NCBI RefSeq assembly: GCF_001514145.1
Contig: NZ_KQ948679.1
Span: 1-58,702 of the forward strand
DNA from: Streptomyces canus
Lineage (GTDB): Bacteria; Actinomycetota; Actinomycetes; Streptomycetales; Streptomycetaceae
DNA: 58,702 nucleotides
Reading direction: 5' to 3'
In this document: in pieces, positions 7,935 to 15,414 of the stretch
Layout: each line of letters opens with the position of its first letter
Numbering within the stretch: position 1 is the stretch's first letter
Position numbers and translations under genes: made by a program
The notes under the pieces: model-generated
Database searches by the model: none
Told to the model about the DNA's origin: nothing
The model's input: the letters and a program-made list of their open reading frames with translations, nothing else

Positions 7935-8579
7935 ATGCACGTGCTGTTACCGGACGACATGGAATTTCTGGTCCGGTTCACCGAGATCGACAACCCTCTG
8001 CTGACCAGCCTGCGCGACTGCACCTTGATGGAGCTCTACCTGGATCAGGCCGAACTCATCCGCGACGCCTTCAACACCTGGCGCACGATCCACCAGAGAC
8101 TGCCCGCCGTGCTCAAGTGGGAGGAACTCCCCGACGACGGGGCACCACCGCAGTCGGGCGGGTACGTGCTGCACAGCCCCAGGGGAAAGCAGCTGACCAG
8201 CCTGTACGCCGTGGAGGTGAGTCCCGCACATCTGCAGACCCTCCGGGACTGCTACACCATGCTGGCCGGAGCGGAGCAGGCGGGCTACGGCCCGCTGGCG
8301 AACGCCCTCCACGCCGTACAGCGGACCTCGGACAATCAACGCAAGCGTCTTCTCGACGGCTACCGCAGGGTGGTCGAGGTCCTCGAACTCAAGGCCCCCT
8401 ACAACCTGGTCGAGTCCCTGAAGCGCGCCACGCCCACCGGGCCGCAGGCACCGGCCGTCGGCATCACCCTCAACGGCGAGGAGCACGACTCCTATCAGAA
8501 GCTGTGCAAGGGCATGGTGGCCGTGCTGAGCGCCGGGGACAGCTTTGCCAACTTCCAGCACGGCCGGATGTATGCCTGA
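7935..8579 (+). CDS. Hypothetical protein with an early TTA codon
   Basis: The 214-residue soluble protein starts MHVLLPDDMEFLVRF. The ATG at 7935 has a strong GGAGGAGA site about nine bases upstream. Codon 5 is TTA (7947-7949). In Streptomyces, TTA is decoded only by the bldA tRNA, so translation should depend on developmental state. The sequence is helix-rich (LMELYLDQAELIRDAFNTW, KRLLDGYRRVVEVLELK) with no signal peptide, membrane segment or motif that I recognise. It follows the XRE-MmyB gene and converges on the acyl-CoA oxidase gene, 37 bases away. It could be a partner of the regulator; this is not shown by the sequence. Confidence 0.75.
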   Translation: MHVLLPDDMEFLVRFTEIDNPLLTSLRDCTLMELYLDQAELIRDAFNTWRTIHQRLPAVLKWEELPDDGAPPQSGGYVLHSPRGKQLTSLYAVEVSPAHLQTLRDCYTMLAGAEQAGYGPLANALHAVQRTSDNQRKRLLDGYRRVVEVLELKAPYNLVESLKRATPTGPQAPAVGITLNGEEHDSYQKLCKGMVAVLSAGDSFANFQHGRMYA

Positions 8580-8616
8580 CCTGCGGCCCGCGACACACAG
8601 TCGACACCGGGCGAGG

Positions 8617-10425
8617 TCATGCCGGGACGAGGGAAGCGGGCCGGTCGATGCGCAGCATGGGATGGTCCTCCAAGAGCTCGCCGGGCACGGCGAAGGCCTC
8701 CGTGAGCATCAGGGCGTGGGGAGCCAGGGCCCCGACGGCGGCCTCCACCGCATCCGGCAGCGCACGGACCTGCTCCGTGGTCAGCCGCTCGTGCGCGAGC
8801 AGTTCGCCGCTGTGCGCGGCCACGTAGCGCAGGGCGAACAGCCGGTGCAGGTCGTGCAGAAGCAGGCTTGCCTGCGGGTCGGCGGCCTGCTTGGCCGCGG
8901 TGAGGAGTTCCTGCGCGGCCAGCCGGTTTACGTGCGCCTCGACCAGGGCCGTCGCAGAACGGGAGGTGCCGTTCCAGCGGTCCATGGGTGAGCCGACCCG
9001 TCGGGCACGCAGCCGCCCGCGGGCCCGTTCGTGACGGATGCGCTCCAGGTCCGCCAGCAGGGCGTTCAGATGCGCCGGCTCCTGCAGCGCCCACTCGGCG
9101 GGATCGGTCGCACCGGGCGGTTGCGGGGTGAAGCCGCCCATCAGCATCTCCCCCGCGGCCTTGACCCAGATGACGAGGTTGTCCCCCTCCGCGGTGATGG
9201 TGCCTTCGTTGGCAGCCAGCTGGCCGGCTATCCCGTTCGCCAGCGCCAGCCCCTGTCCCCCGCACCGCTCCCGGCACTCCGTCATGACCTGCCGCGCCTG
9301 CCATGTGATCCATCCCTTGGCCATGGCCACCAGGCGCTCGGCATCGGAGCGCTCCGGCTGCTCGGCCTGAGTCCAGCGCGCAACTGCGGCCCGGTGCAGC
9401 AACGTGGCCGCGTACGTGGTGGCCACGGCTGCGATCAGTGGCCCGTGGTGGCTGCGGTGGGCCATCAAAGGGACTCTCTGTTTCTTGGTCATCCCGGAGG
9501 TGATCCGCTGGTGGCCGTGGCGCACGGCAACAGTCAGGGCGTGCCGGGTCACCCCCAGGCTGGAGGCGCTCATGCACAACTTGCCGACCGTGACGCGGCC
9601 GATGGACCGCAGGAACCGTTTGCGAGGGCTGCCCAGGGTGCTGGTGAACGTGCCGTCGGCGCTGAGCCGGCCGTGATCGCCCTGCAGTAACGCCTCGTAC
9701 GGCAGGCGGACCCCATGGAACGAGGTGGCGCAGTGATCAACCGGGCTGCTGGCCGTTTCGGGAAGCAACTCCACCTCGACGCCCGGCAGATGACGACCCT
9801 GCGCGTCGGTCAACGGGGTCAGGAACAGGAAGACCCCCTCGTTCTTCCCGTCGATCATCAGGCGTGCGGCCACCACAGCGTCCTTCGGGCCGCCCGCCGC
9901 AGACGTGTTGGGCATCCACTTGCGCGCCCCCCGCGTCGGGGTGCTGAGCACGAAACCGCCCGTGGTCCGGTCGAACGTCGCGGTTGTCTCCATCTGAGCA
10001 GCGTCGTTGCCGTGCGCCTGCTCGGTGCACAAGAACGTGCCGATCCGCTCCATGCGGAAGTACGGGCCCAGGTCACGGTCGCCTTGATCGTGATCCAGCA
10101 GGCTCCCGAGGAAGAGGTTGAAGTGAATGCTGGCGATGGTGCCCGTGCCCGCGTCCACAGTGCCCACCCATTCGTGCAGGGCAGTCAGCGCATTGGTGTC
10201 GCAGGCCAGGGCACCCGGGTCGGCGACCGCCTCGTTCACGATACGAAGCCGCTGGTAGGACAGCTCTACGCGTGCCTGGTGCGTCAGCCCTTCCTGAAAT
10301 GAGAAGAGGGACGAGCCGAACAGGTTCTTCCAGGGCCCGTGGAGCTGATCGGCGCGGGGGCCGAAGAGGGCATGTCTGAGTGAGGCCAGGGAGTCGGGAG
10401 CTTCAGACAGAGGAGAAGCGGTCAC
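8617..10425 (-). CDS. aco: Acyl-CoA oxidase, Aco-like (butenolide hormone biosynthesis)
   Basis: The 602-residue protein is a full-length acyl-CoA oxidase. Seen are the N-terminal ALFGPRADQLHGPWKNLF region and the FAD-domain segments GTFLCTEQAHGND and GARKWMPNTSAAGGPKDAVVAA. CRERCGGQGLALANGIAGQL follows, and the TAEGDNLVIWVKAAGEML segment carries the likely catalytic base glutamate. These enzymes introduce the alpha-beta double bond in acyl-CoA. In S. avermitilis, Aco is needed for avenolide synthesis together with Cyp17. The P450 and the receptor-type TetR nearby make the same role likely. The GTG at 10425 has only a weak ribosome binding site (AGGTTG). A candidate operator lies in the upstream region. 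Confidence 0.85.
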   Translation of the reverse strand: MTASPLSEAPDSLASLRHALFGPRADQLHGPWKNLFGSSLFSFQEGLTHQARVELSYQRLRIVNEAVADPGALACDTNALTALHEWVGTVDAGTGTIASIHFNLFLGSLLDHDQGDRDLGPYFRMERIGTFLCTEQAHGNDAAQMETTATFDRTTGGFVLSTPTRGARKWMPNTSAAGGPKDAVVAARLMIDGKNEGVFLFLTPLTDAQGRHLPGVEVELLPETASSPVDHCATSFHGVRLPYEALLQGDHGRLSADGTFTSTLGSPRKRFLRSIGRVTVGKLCMSASSLGVTRHALTVAVRHGHQRITSGMTKKQRVPLMAHRSHHGPLIAAVATTYAATLLHRAAVARWTQAEQPERSDAERLVAMAKGWITWQARQVMTECRERCGGQGLALANGIAGQLAANEGTITAEGDNLVIWVKAAGEMLMGGFTPQPPGATDPAEWALQEPAHLNALLADLERIRHERARGRLRARRVGSPMDRWNGTSRSATALVEAHVNRLAAQELLTAAKQAADPQASLLLHDLHRLFALRYVAAHSGELLAHERLTTEQVRALPDAVEAAVGALAPHALMLTEAFAVPGELLEDHPMLRIDRPASLVPA

Positions 10426-10499
10426 AGGGGCAACCTAGTCTTCAGAACCCGCCCGCCACATCATGATCATAACCACGATTCGAGCGGCGCTTTTCGTGG

Positions 10500-10526
10500 T
10501 AGATACCCGTTCAACGGTCTGCTCAA
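10500..10526 (-). promoter_or_regulatory. Candidate promoter and receptor-binding operator upstream of aco
   Basis: An inverted repeat with the core CCGTT-C-AACGG (within 10501-10523) lies about 75 bases upstream of the oxidase start. On the coding strand TTGAGC (10526-10521) and TATCTA (10505-10500) could be -35 and -10 boxes, with a 15-base spacer that is shorter than ideal. The repeat covers the spacer, a usual place for repression by butyrolactone-receptor-type proteins. The rest of the 10426-10718 gap shows no gene. Confidence 0.4.
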
Positions 10527-10718
10527 TACCGTGAGTTGAGATGCCCGCATAGCAGCGTACTGGCTCGACTGCGGGGACGGCGCACCTCATGTGTTCCCGA
10601 GCAGGGCCGCAGCTGTCAAGCCGCGCGGCATGCGCTGGGCCGACGCCGGCCGCGGAGAGCGGTTGGAACACAGCGGCCTCCCCGGCGCGATCTGATCCTC
10701 GCGGCGACACTGGCGCGG

Positions 10719-11087
10719 CTATAGCAACGGGCCGCCCTCGTCTGCAGGGGACGTCTTGCGGCCATTCCGCGGCTGGACGGGGATGTGGTGTTCCTTGCGC
10801 AGCTGGGTCTGGATGATGGGGCCGACCCGGAGCTTGGCGTAGATCTCGCGCTGTGTGGCTCCAGCCCGCAACATGGTCACGGCCTGCTCTTCGAGGTCGT
10901 CGAGCTCTTCACGGGAGCGTCGGGTACGGCCGACCGGCACGGCAATGCCCCGCTGGACGCGGACACGGGCGACGGCCCTATAGCTGGTCTGCAGACGTCG
11001 CTTGATCTCTTCGACGGTCATTCCGTCTTGGAGTAACTCGGCGATCTGCTCGTCACGCTGCTCGCGCTCTTCGGGAAGGTTATTCAC
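10719..11087 (-). CDS. Small protein with two tandem helix-turn-helix units
   Basis: The 122-residue protein contains two similar HTH-like units. The first is residues about 5-50 (RDEQIAELLQDGMTVEEIKRRL...VARVRVQRGIAVP), and the second about 55-105 (LEEQAVTMLRAGATQREIYAKLRVG...IQTQLRKEHHIPV). Each ends in a short IxxP segment, which suggests an internal duplication. The protein is charged and probably binds DNA. Its ATG overlaps the stop of the upstream small membrane-protein gene (ATGA), so the two are translationally coupled. The target is unknown. Confidence 0.7.
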   Translation of the reverse strand: MNNLPEEREQRDEQIAELLQDGMTVEEIKRRLQTSYRAVARVRVQRGIAVPVGRTRRSREELDDLEEQAVTMLRAGATQREIYAKLRVGPIIQTQLRKEHHIPVQPRNGRKTSPADEGGPLL

Positions 11088-11329
11088 CGCGGCCTCCTGG
11101 CCTGCCGTGCGCTGTGACGGCCGCCGGCCTGCGGCGTGGACACGGCGGGCGTGGGCTCAGAAGGTTGCGACTGCGCTGCCGCGTCGAGCTTGCTGGCCAT
11201 GATGTTGAAGGTCGTGGACCAGGTCCGGGTGAGGGTGCGGGAGATCTGCAACGCCGTGAGGCAGCCCACGAGGGCGGGAGTGAGGATCGTCGCCGCGGGG
11301 ACGAGCGCGACGAACCAGACGTTGGACAT
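11084..11329 (-). CDS. Small single-pass membrane protein
   Basis: The 81-residue protein starts MSNVWFVALVPAATILTPALVGCL, one N-terminal membrane helix. A polar tail rich in Ser, Pro, Gln and Arg follows. The ATG at 11329 has an AGGAG site five to six bases upstream, better than the upstream in-frame start at 11362. It overlaps the tandem-HTH gene by four bases. It lies downstream of the conservon, separated by a strong terminator, so it is probably a separate transcript. The function is unknown. Confidence 0.65.
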   Translation of the reverse strand: MSNVWFVALVPAATILTPALVGCLTALQISRTLTRTWSTTFNIMASKLDAAAQSQPSEPTPAVSTPQAGGRHSARQARRPR

Positions 11330-11419
11330 GCGGCTCCTGGTTATCAGGGCGTGGTCCCTCAAGAGGGCTGGTGAAGCCCGCCGCCGAGCGGGGAGTTGAG
11401 GCCCGACAGAGGGGCGGGG

Positions 11420-11459
11420 CCCGTGCGCGGCCCCTGCACGGTCAGGGGCCGCGCACGGG
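11420..11459. terminator. Strong terminator hairpin after the conservon
   Basis: A perfect 17-bp stem (11420-11436 with 11443-11459) with a six-base loop CACGGT lies three bases beyond the stop of the last P450 gene. There is no clear T-run, as is common in Streptomyces. Confidence 0.8.
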
Positions 11460-11462
11460 GGC

Positions 11463-12776
11463 TTACGCGGGTTCGGCGACGGCAGACTCTCCGGCGTCGA
11501 CGTCCTCCACCGGCGCGGGAGGTCCGAGACGGACGGGCAAGTGGGTGTGCCCGTTGGTGATGATGCTGGGCAGGGGCTCCAGCTCGTCGGGGTCGACGGC
11601 GAGGCTCAGGCGCGGGAAGCGCGCGAAGAGTTCCTGGAGGGCTATGCGCAGCTCGATGCGGGCGAGCTCCATGCCCACGCACAGGTGTGCGCCGTGGCCG
11701 AACGCGAGATGCTCGCCGGTGGTGGGCCGGGTGACGTCGAATTCGTCGGCGCGCTCCCCGTGCACCTTCCGGTCGCGGCCGACGGCCGCGTAGTTGATGG
11801 CGATGGCGTCACCGCGGGCGAAGGTGATGCCGGTGGGCTCGTCGTGCAGGTCCTCGGCCGCGAACCTGAGGATGATCGTGGCGACGGGAGCCTGATGGCG
11901 CAGGCACTCGTCGACGACTTGGCTCCACGGCAGGGTTCCGCTCGTGGCCAGGGCCAGCTGGTCGGGGTGAGTGGTCAGGTTGACGACGGCGTGGTCGATC
12001 GCGTTGACGGTCGTCTCGTGTCCGGCGCCAATGAGCAGGAGGAAACTGTCAGCGAGTTCGGTCCCGCTGATCTCGCCCGCGTCATGGGCGGCGATGAGCT
12101 GGGAGGTGATGTCGTCGGCCTGGTTGCGCCGCTTGTAGCCGATCAGCTTGTTGATGAGCTCGTAGATGCGGACCATCGCGAAGTGGCCCTCTTCGGGGCT
12201 GGTCGTGGTGATGAACAGGGCGCCGACCGAGTCCCGGAAGTCGTCGTGGAACTGGTCCGGGACGCCCAAGATCAGGTTGACCACTTGGAGGGGCAGCCGC
12301 CACGCGAACCGTGCCCGCAGGTCCACTACGTCGTCGGGGCCGGTGACGGCGAGCTCGTCGAGCAGGGTGCGGGTGACGTCGGTGATCTGCGGGGCCAGGG
12401 CGCGGACGCGGCGCGGGCTGAACGCGGCGGCCAGGGGGCGCCGCAGCCGCTTGTGTTCTGAGCCGTACGCGGTCAGGGCGTTGCGGACGTCGACCCAGAT
12501 CCGCAGAGGCCAGTCGTCGGGGATCTCGCGGTTGATGTAGGCCGGCCAGTGCTGATATGCGTCCTTGCTGATCTTGGGGTGGGAGAGGAGGCGCCGGATG
12601 AGGTCGGCGTCGGTGACCGTCCAGGCGGGGATGCCGCCGGGCAGGATGACGCGGGCGGCGGGTCCGGCCTCGCGCAGGGCGGCGGTCTCGCCGTGGATGT
12701 CGCTTCCGGTCGGATCGAGGAGGTAGTGCCAGCGATCGGAGGAGGCGGGGGGCGCGGAAGTGGGGAGCGTGGTCAT
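11463..12776 (-). CDS. Cytochrome P450, CYP154-like, conservon member
   Basis: The 437-residue P450 has the I-helix AGHETT (residues 251-256), the K-helix ECLR (290-293) and the heme loop FGHGAHLC with the axial cysteine at 366. It should be catalytically competent. The ATG at 12776 has a GGAAGGA site and overlaps the stop of the preceding P450 by four bases. Conservons in Streptomyces often end with a CYP157/CYP154 pair, and this gene takes the CYP154 position. A short acidic C-terminal extension (APVEDVDAGESAVAEPA) follows the core. The substrate is unknown. Confidence 0.85.
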   Translation of the reverse strand: MTTLPTSAPPASSDRWHYLLDPTGSDIHGETAALREAGPAARVILPGGIPAWTVTDADLIRRLLSHPKISKDAYQHWPAYINREIPDDWPLRIWVDVRNALTAYGSEHKRLRRPLAAAFSPRRVRALAPQITDVTRTLLDELAVTGPDDVVDLRARFAWRLPLQVVNLILGVPDQFHDDFRDSVGALFITTTSPEEGHFAMVRIYELINKLIGYKRRNQADDITSQLIAAHDAGEISGTELADSFLLLIGAGHETTVNAIDHAVVNLTTHPDQLALATSGTLPWSQVVDECLRHQAPVATIILRFAAEDLHDEPTGITFARGDAIAINYAAVGRDRKVHGERADEFDVTRPTTGEHLAFGHGAHLCVGMELARIELRIALQELFARFPRLSLAVDPDELEPLPSIITNGHTHLPVRLGPPAPVEDVDAGESAVAEPA

Positions 12777-14056
12777 GCTGCTGCGGTCCTTCCGGATCGG
12801 GTGGGGTGGGGGGTGGCGCGCTGGAATCGCACGGGCAGCGCGGCGGGACCGGCGATGAAGGTGCCGGGCATCGGGGGGACCTGGTCGGCGGGGATGGCCA
12901 GAGTCAGGCTGGGCAGACGGTCCAGGGCCCGCTCGACGGCCGTCTCGCAGATCACGCGCGCCAGGTCGGGTGCGGCGCACGCGTGCGCCCCGGCAGAGAA
13001 CGCGAGGTGCCCGCGGTTGCCGGTGCGCGCGCCGGGGGGCAGGCCGAGAGTGAGGGCGGGATCGGCATTGGCTGCGGCGAAGGAGACCAGGATCGGAATT
13101 CCGGGCTGGACCTGGACCCCCTCGACGACCTGAACGCCCTGCGCGTACAGGGGGCAATAGTTCGGGACGGGCGGGTCCTGCCACAGCACGTCGTCGAGAG
13201 CAGCGGATACCGGGTGCACGCCGGTGTGGACGTCGCCGGCGAACCGGTCGTCGGTGAGGATCCGCAGCAGTCCGGACGCGATGAGCTTGGCGGGGGGCGG
13301 GCCTGCCGCACCGAACAGGAGGATGAGGGTGGGCACGAGTTCGCCGTCGGTCAGGCCTGCGGCGATCAGTGAGCTGACGACGTCCCGCCCGGGATAGTTC
13401 CGTTTGTGCCGGATCAGTTCCAGGCACGCCTGTTCCAGGGCCGCGTTGGCCTCGGCCGCGTCGGGCCCGGCGAGGAACAGCCGGGTGACCGTGCGAACGA
13501 TCTGATCGCCGATCGGGGGCGGGGACTGGTACATCGCGTTGACCGTCAGCATGGGCAGCACGTCGCAGTACTGGGCCACCAGGTCAGCTGTACCGATGGG
13601 CGCGATCTCGTCGATCAGATGGTCGGCGATCTCTGTGACGGTGCGGGTCAGCTGATGGGTGTCGACCGTCCCGAGCGCCGACGTGAGCGCCCCGCGCAGA
13701 CGCAGGTGCTCGTCGCCGTCCTTCCACAGCGCGTTGTCGCGCGGGCCCATCATCATCAGGGCAGGGCTGGTGGGCGGCACGTCACCGCGGCGCAGGGCCT
13801 CCCAGTGGTTCGGATCCTTCCTGAACCGCCGCGGGTTGTTGCGCAGCAGGTACATTGCGGCGCGGAACGACACGGCGAGGTAGCCCCAGACGCCGGGTTC
13901 GATCTCGACGGGCGCCACCGGGCCTTGGGCCCTCAGCCGTTCGTAGGTGCCGTGCGGGTTGTCGCTGAACGGGCGGCCGTAGATCGGCAACGGTCCGTTG
14001 TGGGCGGGCTGGTACACCGGGCACTGCCCGGCGCCCTGCTGGGCGGGGTAGGTCAT
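12773..14056 (-). CDS. P450-like protein without the EXXR motif, CYP157-like
   Basis: The 427-residue protein has the P450 fold and the heme-ligand cysteine (FSAGAHAC, residue 360). The universal K-helix EXXR is replaced by DDVLW (288-292), and the I-helix acid-threonine pair is replaced by GAAGPPPA. Loss of EXXR is the known hallmark of the Streptomyces CYP157 family, which also sits in conservons next to a CYP154. The ATG at 14056 overlaps the stop of the GTPase gene, and its stop overlaps the CYP154-like start. Whether it has monooxygenase activity or a structural or regulatory role is open. Confidence 0.85.
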   Translation of the reverse strand: MTYPAQQGAGQCPVYQPAHNGPLPIYGRPFSDNPHGTYERLRAQGPVAPVEIEPGVWGYLAVSFRAAMYLLRNNPRRFRKDPNHWEALRRGDVPPTSPALMMMGPRDNALWKDGDEHLRLRGALTSALGTVDTHQLTRTVTEIADHLIDEIAPIGTADLVAQYCDVLPMLTVNAMYQSPPPIGDQIVRTVTRLFLAGPDAAEANAALEQACLELIRHKRNYPGRDVVSSLIAAGLTDGELVPTLILLFGAAGPPPAKLIASGLLRILTDDRFAGDVHTGVHPVSAALDDVLWQDPPVPNYCPLYAQGVQVVEGVQVQPGIPILVSFAAANADPALTLGLPPGARTGNRGHLAFSAGAHACAAPDLARVICETAVERALDRLPSLTLAIPADQVPPMPGTFIAGPAALPVRFQRATPHPTRSGRTAAA

Positions 14057-14655
14057 CGCACGGGCTCCGGGAGCTTGGTCAGGAGATGCTGCACGAGGGC
14101 GATCAGCGCATCGCGGGTGCTGAGGCGGGAGCGGGCGTCGCAGAACACGAGCGGGATGCTCGGGGCGAGCTCCATGACCTCGCGCAGCCGCTCCTCGGTG
14201 TAGCGGTCGGCGCCGTCGAACTCGTTGACGGCGATCACATAGGTCAGGCCGAGTTCCTCGACGAGGTCGAGGATCGGATACGTCTCCGCGAGGTGCCGCG
14301 GGTCGCACAGCACGAGGGCGCCCAGCGCACCGTGGGCCAGGTCTTCGAGGATGTCGAAGAAGCGGGTCTGGCCGGGGGCACCGAACAGGTAGAGGACCAG
14401 TTCCTCATTCAGGTTCACGCGGCCGAAGTCCATGGCCACGGTCGTGGTCGTCTTATGGGGGAGGTCGGCGCGGTCGATGCCGCTGCCCGCGGTCGTCATC
14501 ACCTCTTCCGTCTTGATGGGGCGGATCTCGGAGACGGCTTGCACCGCTGTGGTCTTACCGGCGCCCATGTGGCCGACGATCAGGATCTTCACGGTGCGCT
14601 CGTTGCCGCGCAGCACCGGTCCAGGGTCGGAGTCAGAGTCGATGTAGTCCTGCAA
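14053..14655 (-). CDS. cvnD: Conservon GTPase CvnD
   Basis: The protein is about 200 residues, a small GTPase of the Mgl/Ras-like actinobacterial group. The P-loop GHMGAGKT is at residues 28-35, a G3-like FGAPGQTRF near 90, and a G4-like NEFDG further on. Conservon GTPases act with the CvnA-C proteins in a membrane-associated, G-protein-like switch. I chose a TTG start at 14655 because GGAGG lies six bases upstream; the longer frame would overlap most of the cvnC 3' end. It is coupled to the downstream P450 by an ATGA overlap. Confidence 0.85.
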   Translation of the reverse strand: MQDYIDSDSDPGPVLRGNERTVKILIVGHMGAGKTTAVQAVSEIRPIKTEEVMTTAGSGIDRADLPHKTTTTVAMDFGRVNLNEELVLYLFGAPGQTRFFDILEDLAHGALGALVLCDPRHLAETYPILDLVEELGLTYVIAVNEFDGADRYTEERLREVMELAPSIPLVFCDARSRLSTRDALIALVQHLLTKLPEPVR

Positions 14656-15007
14656 GGACTGCCTCCAAGGTGTTTCGATCAGGGCCTTCGGCGGGGCCGT
14701 CGGTGATGCGCCGCCCGGACGCGGCGATGTGGCCGGACTCGATGAGGTCGCAGAGCAGGACACGGATCACGGCCAAGGGCAGGTGCAGGAACGCGCCGAG
14801 CTCGATGACGGACTGGGCGCCGCGCGCGAGATGGCCGAGGATCTTGTTCTGTTCCTCGTTGAGGTCGGACCGGCTGAGGTAGGGGGCCGACGACGACAGG
14901 CTGATCAGCGTGATCTGGTCGAGGGTGTTGCGGGTGGGCGAGGACCGGCCGCCCGTGACCACGTACGTTGCGACCAGCCGGTCACCGCCTCGACGGCGGG
15001 CCGTCAT
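14633..15007 (-). CDS. cvnC: Conservon DUF742 protein CvnC
   Basis: The 124-residue DUF742 protein has the typical VATYVVTGGR...PTRNTLDQITLISLS start and a winged-helix-like core (EEQNKILGHLARGAQSVIELGAFLHLPLAVIRVLLCDLI). It lies between CvnB and CvnD, as in other conservons, and overlaps both neighbours. The family is thought to bridge the roadblock protein and the GTPase; the exact biochemical role is not known. Confidence 0.85.
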   Translation of the reverse strand: MTARRRGGDRLVATYVVTGGRSSPTRNTLDQITLISLSSSAPYLSRSDLNEEQNKILGHLARGAQSVIELGAFLHLPLAVIRVLLCDLIESGHIAASGRRITDGPAEGPDRNTLEAVLAGLHRL

Positions 15008-15414
15008 CCCTGCGTTGAGGGCTCGCGTGGTGCCACGGACAGGGGGTCACCGAGACGTTCGACGGTCTTTTCCATCCGGTACGAGATCGCCTCGATGTCC
15101 ACCTGGCTGCCGGCCGACACCACCAGGTGGCTGCCAGAGCCGGCGGCGATCACGAACAGGTACCCGTCCTGGTACTGGACCATGGTCTGCTGCCACACGG
15201 TGTTGTCCTCCGTGACGAATTCACCGGCGCTGCGGCTGAGGGACTGAAGCCCGGACACACTCGCCGCGATCCGGTCGGCGAGGTTCCTGTTCACGCCGTC
15301 CGAGGACGCCACGGTCAGGCCGTCAGCGGACAGCACCAGCGCATGCCGGGCGTGGAGGATGTCGAGCAGCTCATTGAGAATCCAGCTGAGGTTGGGGCGG
15401 GCTGCTTGCGTCAT
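15004..15414 (-). CDS. cvnB: Conservon roadblock/LC7 protein CvnB
   Basis: The 136-residue protein is a roadblock/LC7 protein: LSWILNELLDILHARHALVLSADGL followed by VIAAGSGSHLVVSAGSQVDIEAISYRME. Such proteins act as GTPase partners, like MglB toward MglA. The start overlaps the CvnA stop and the stop overlaps the CvnC start, giving tight translational coupling. Confidence 0.88.
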   Translation of the reverse strand: MTQAARPNLSWILNELLDILHARHALVLSADGLTVASSDGVNRNLADRIAASVSGLQSLSRSAGEFVTEDNTVWQQTMVQYQDGYLFVIAAGSGSHLVVSAGSQVDIEAISYRMEKTVERLGDPLSVAPREPSTQG

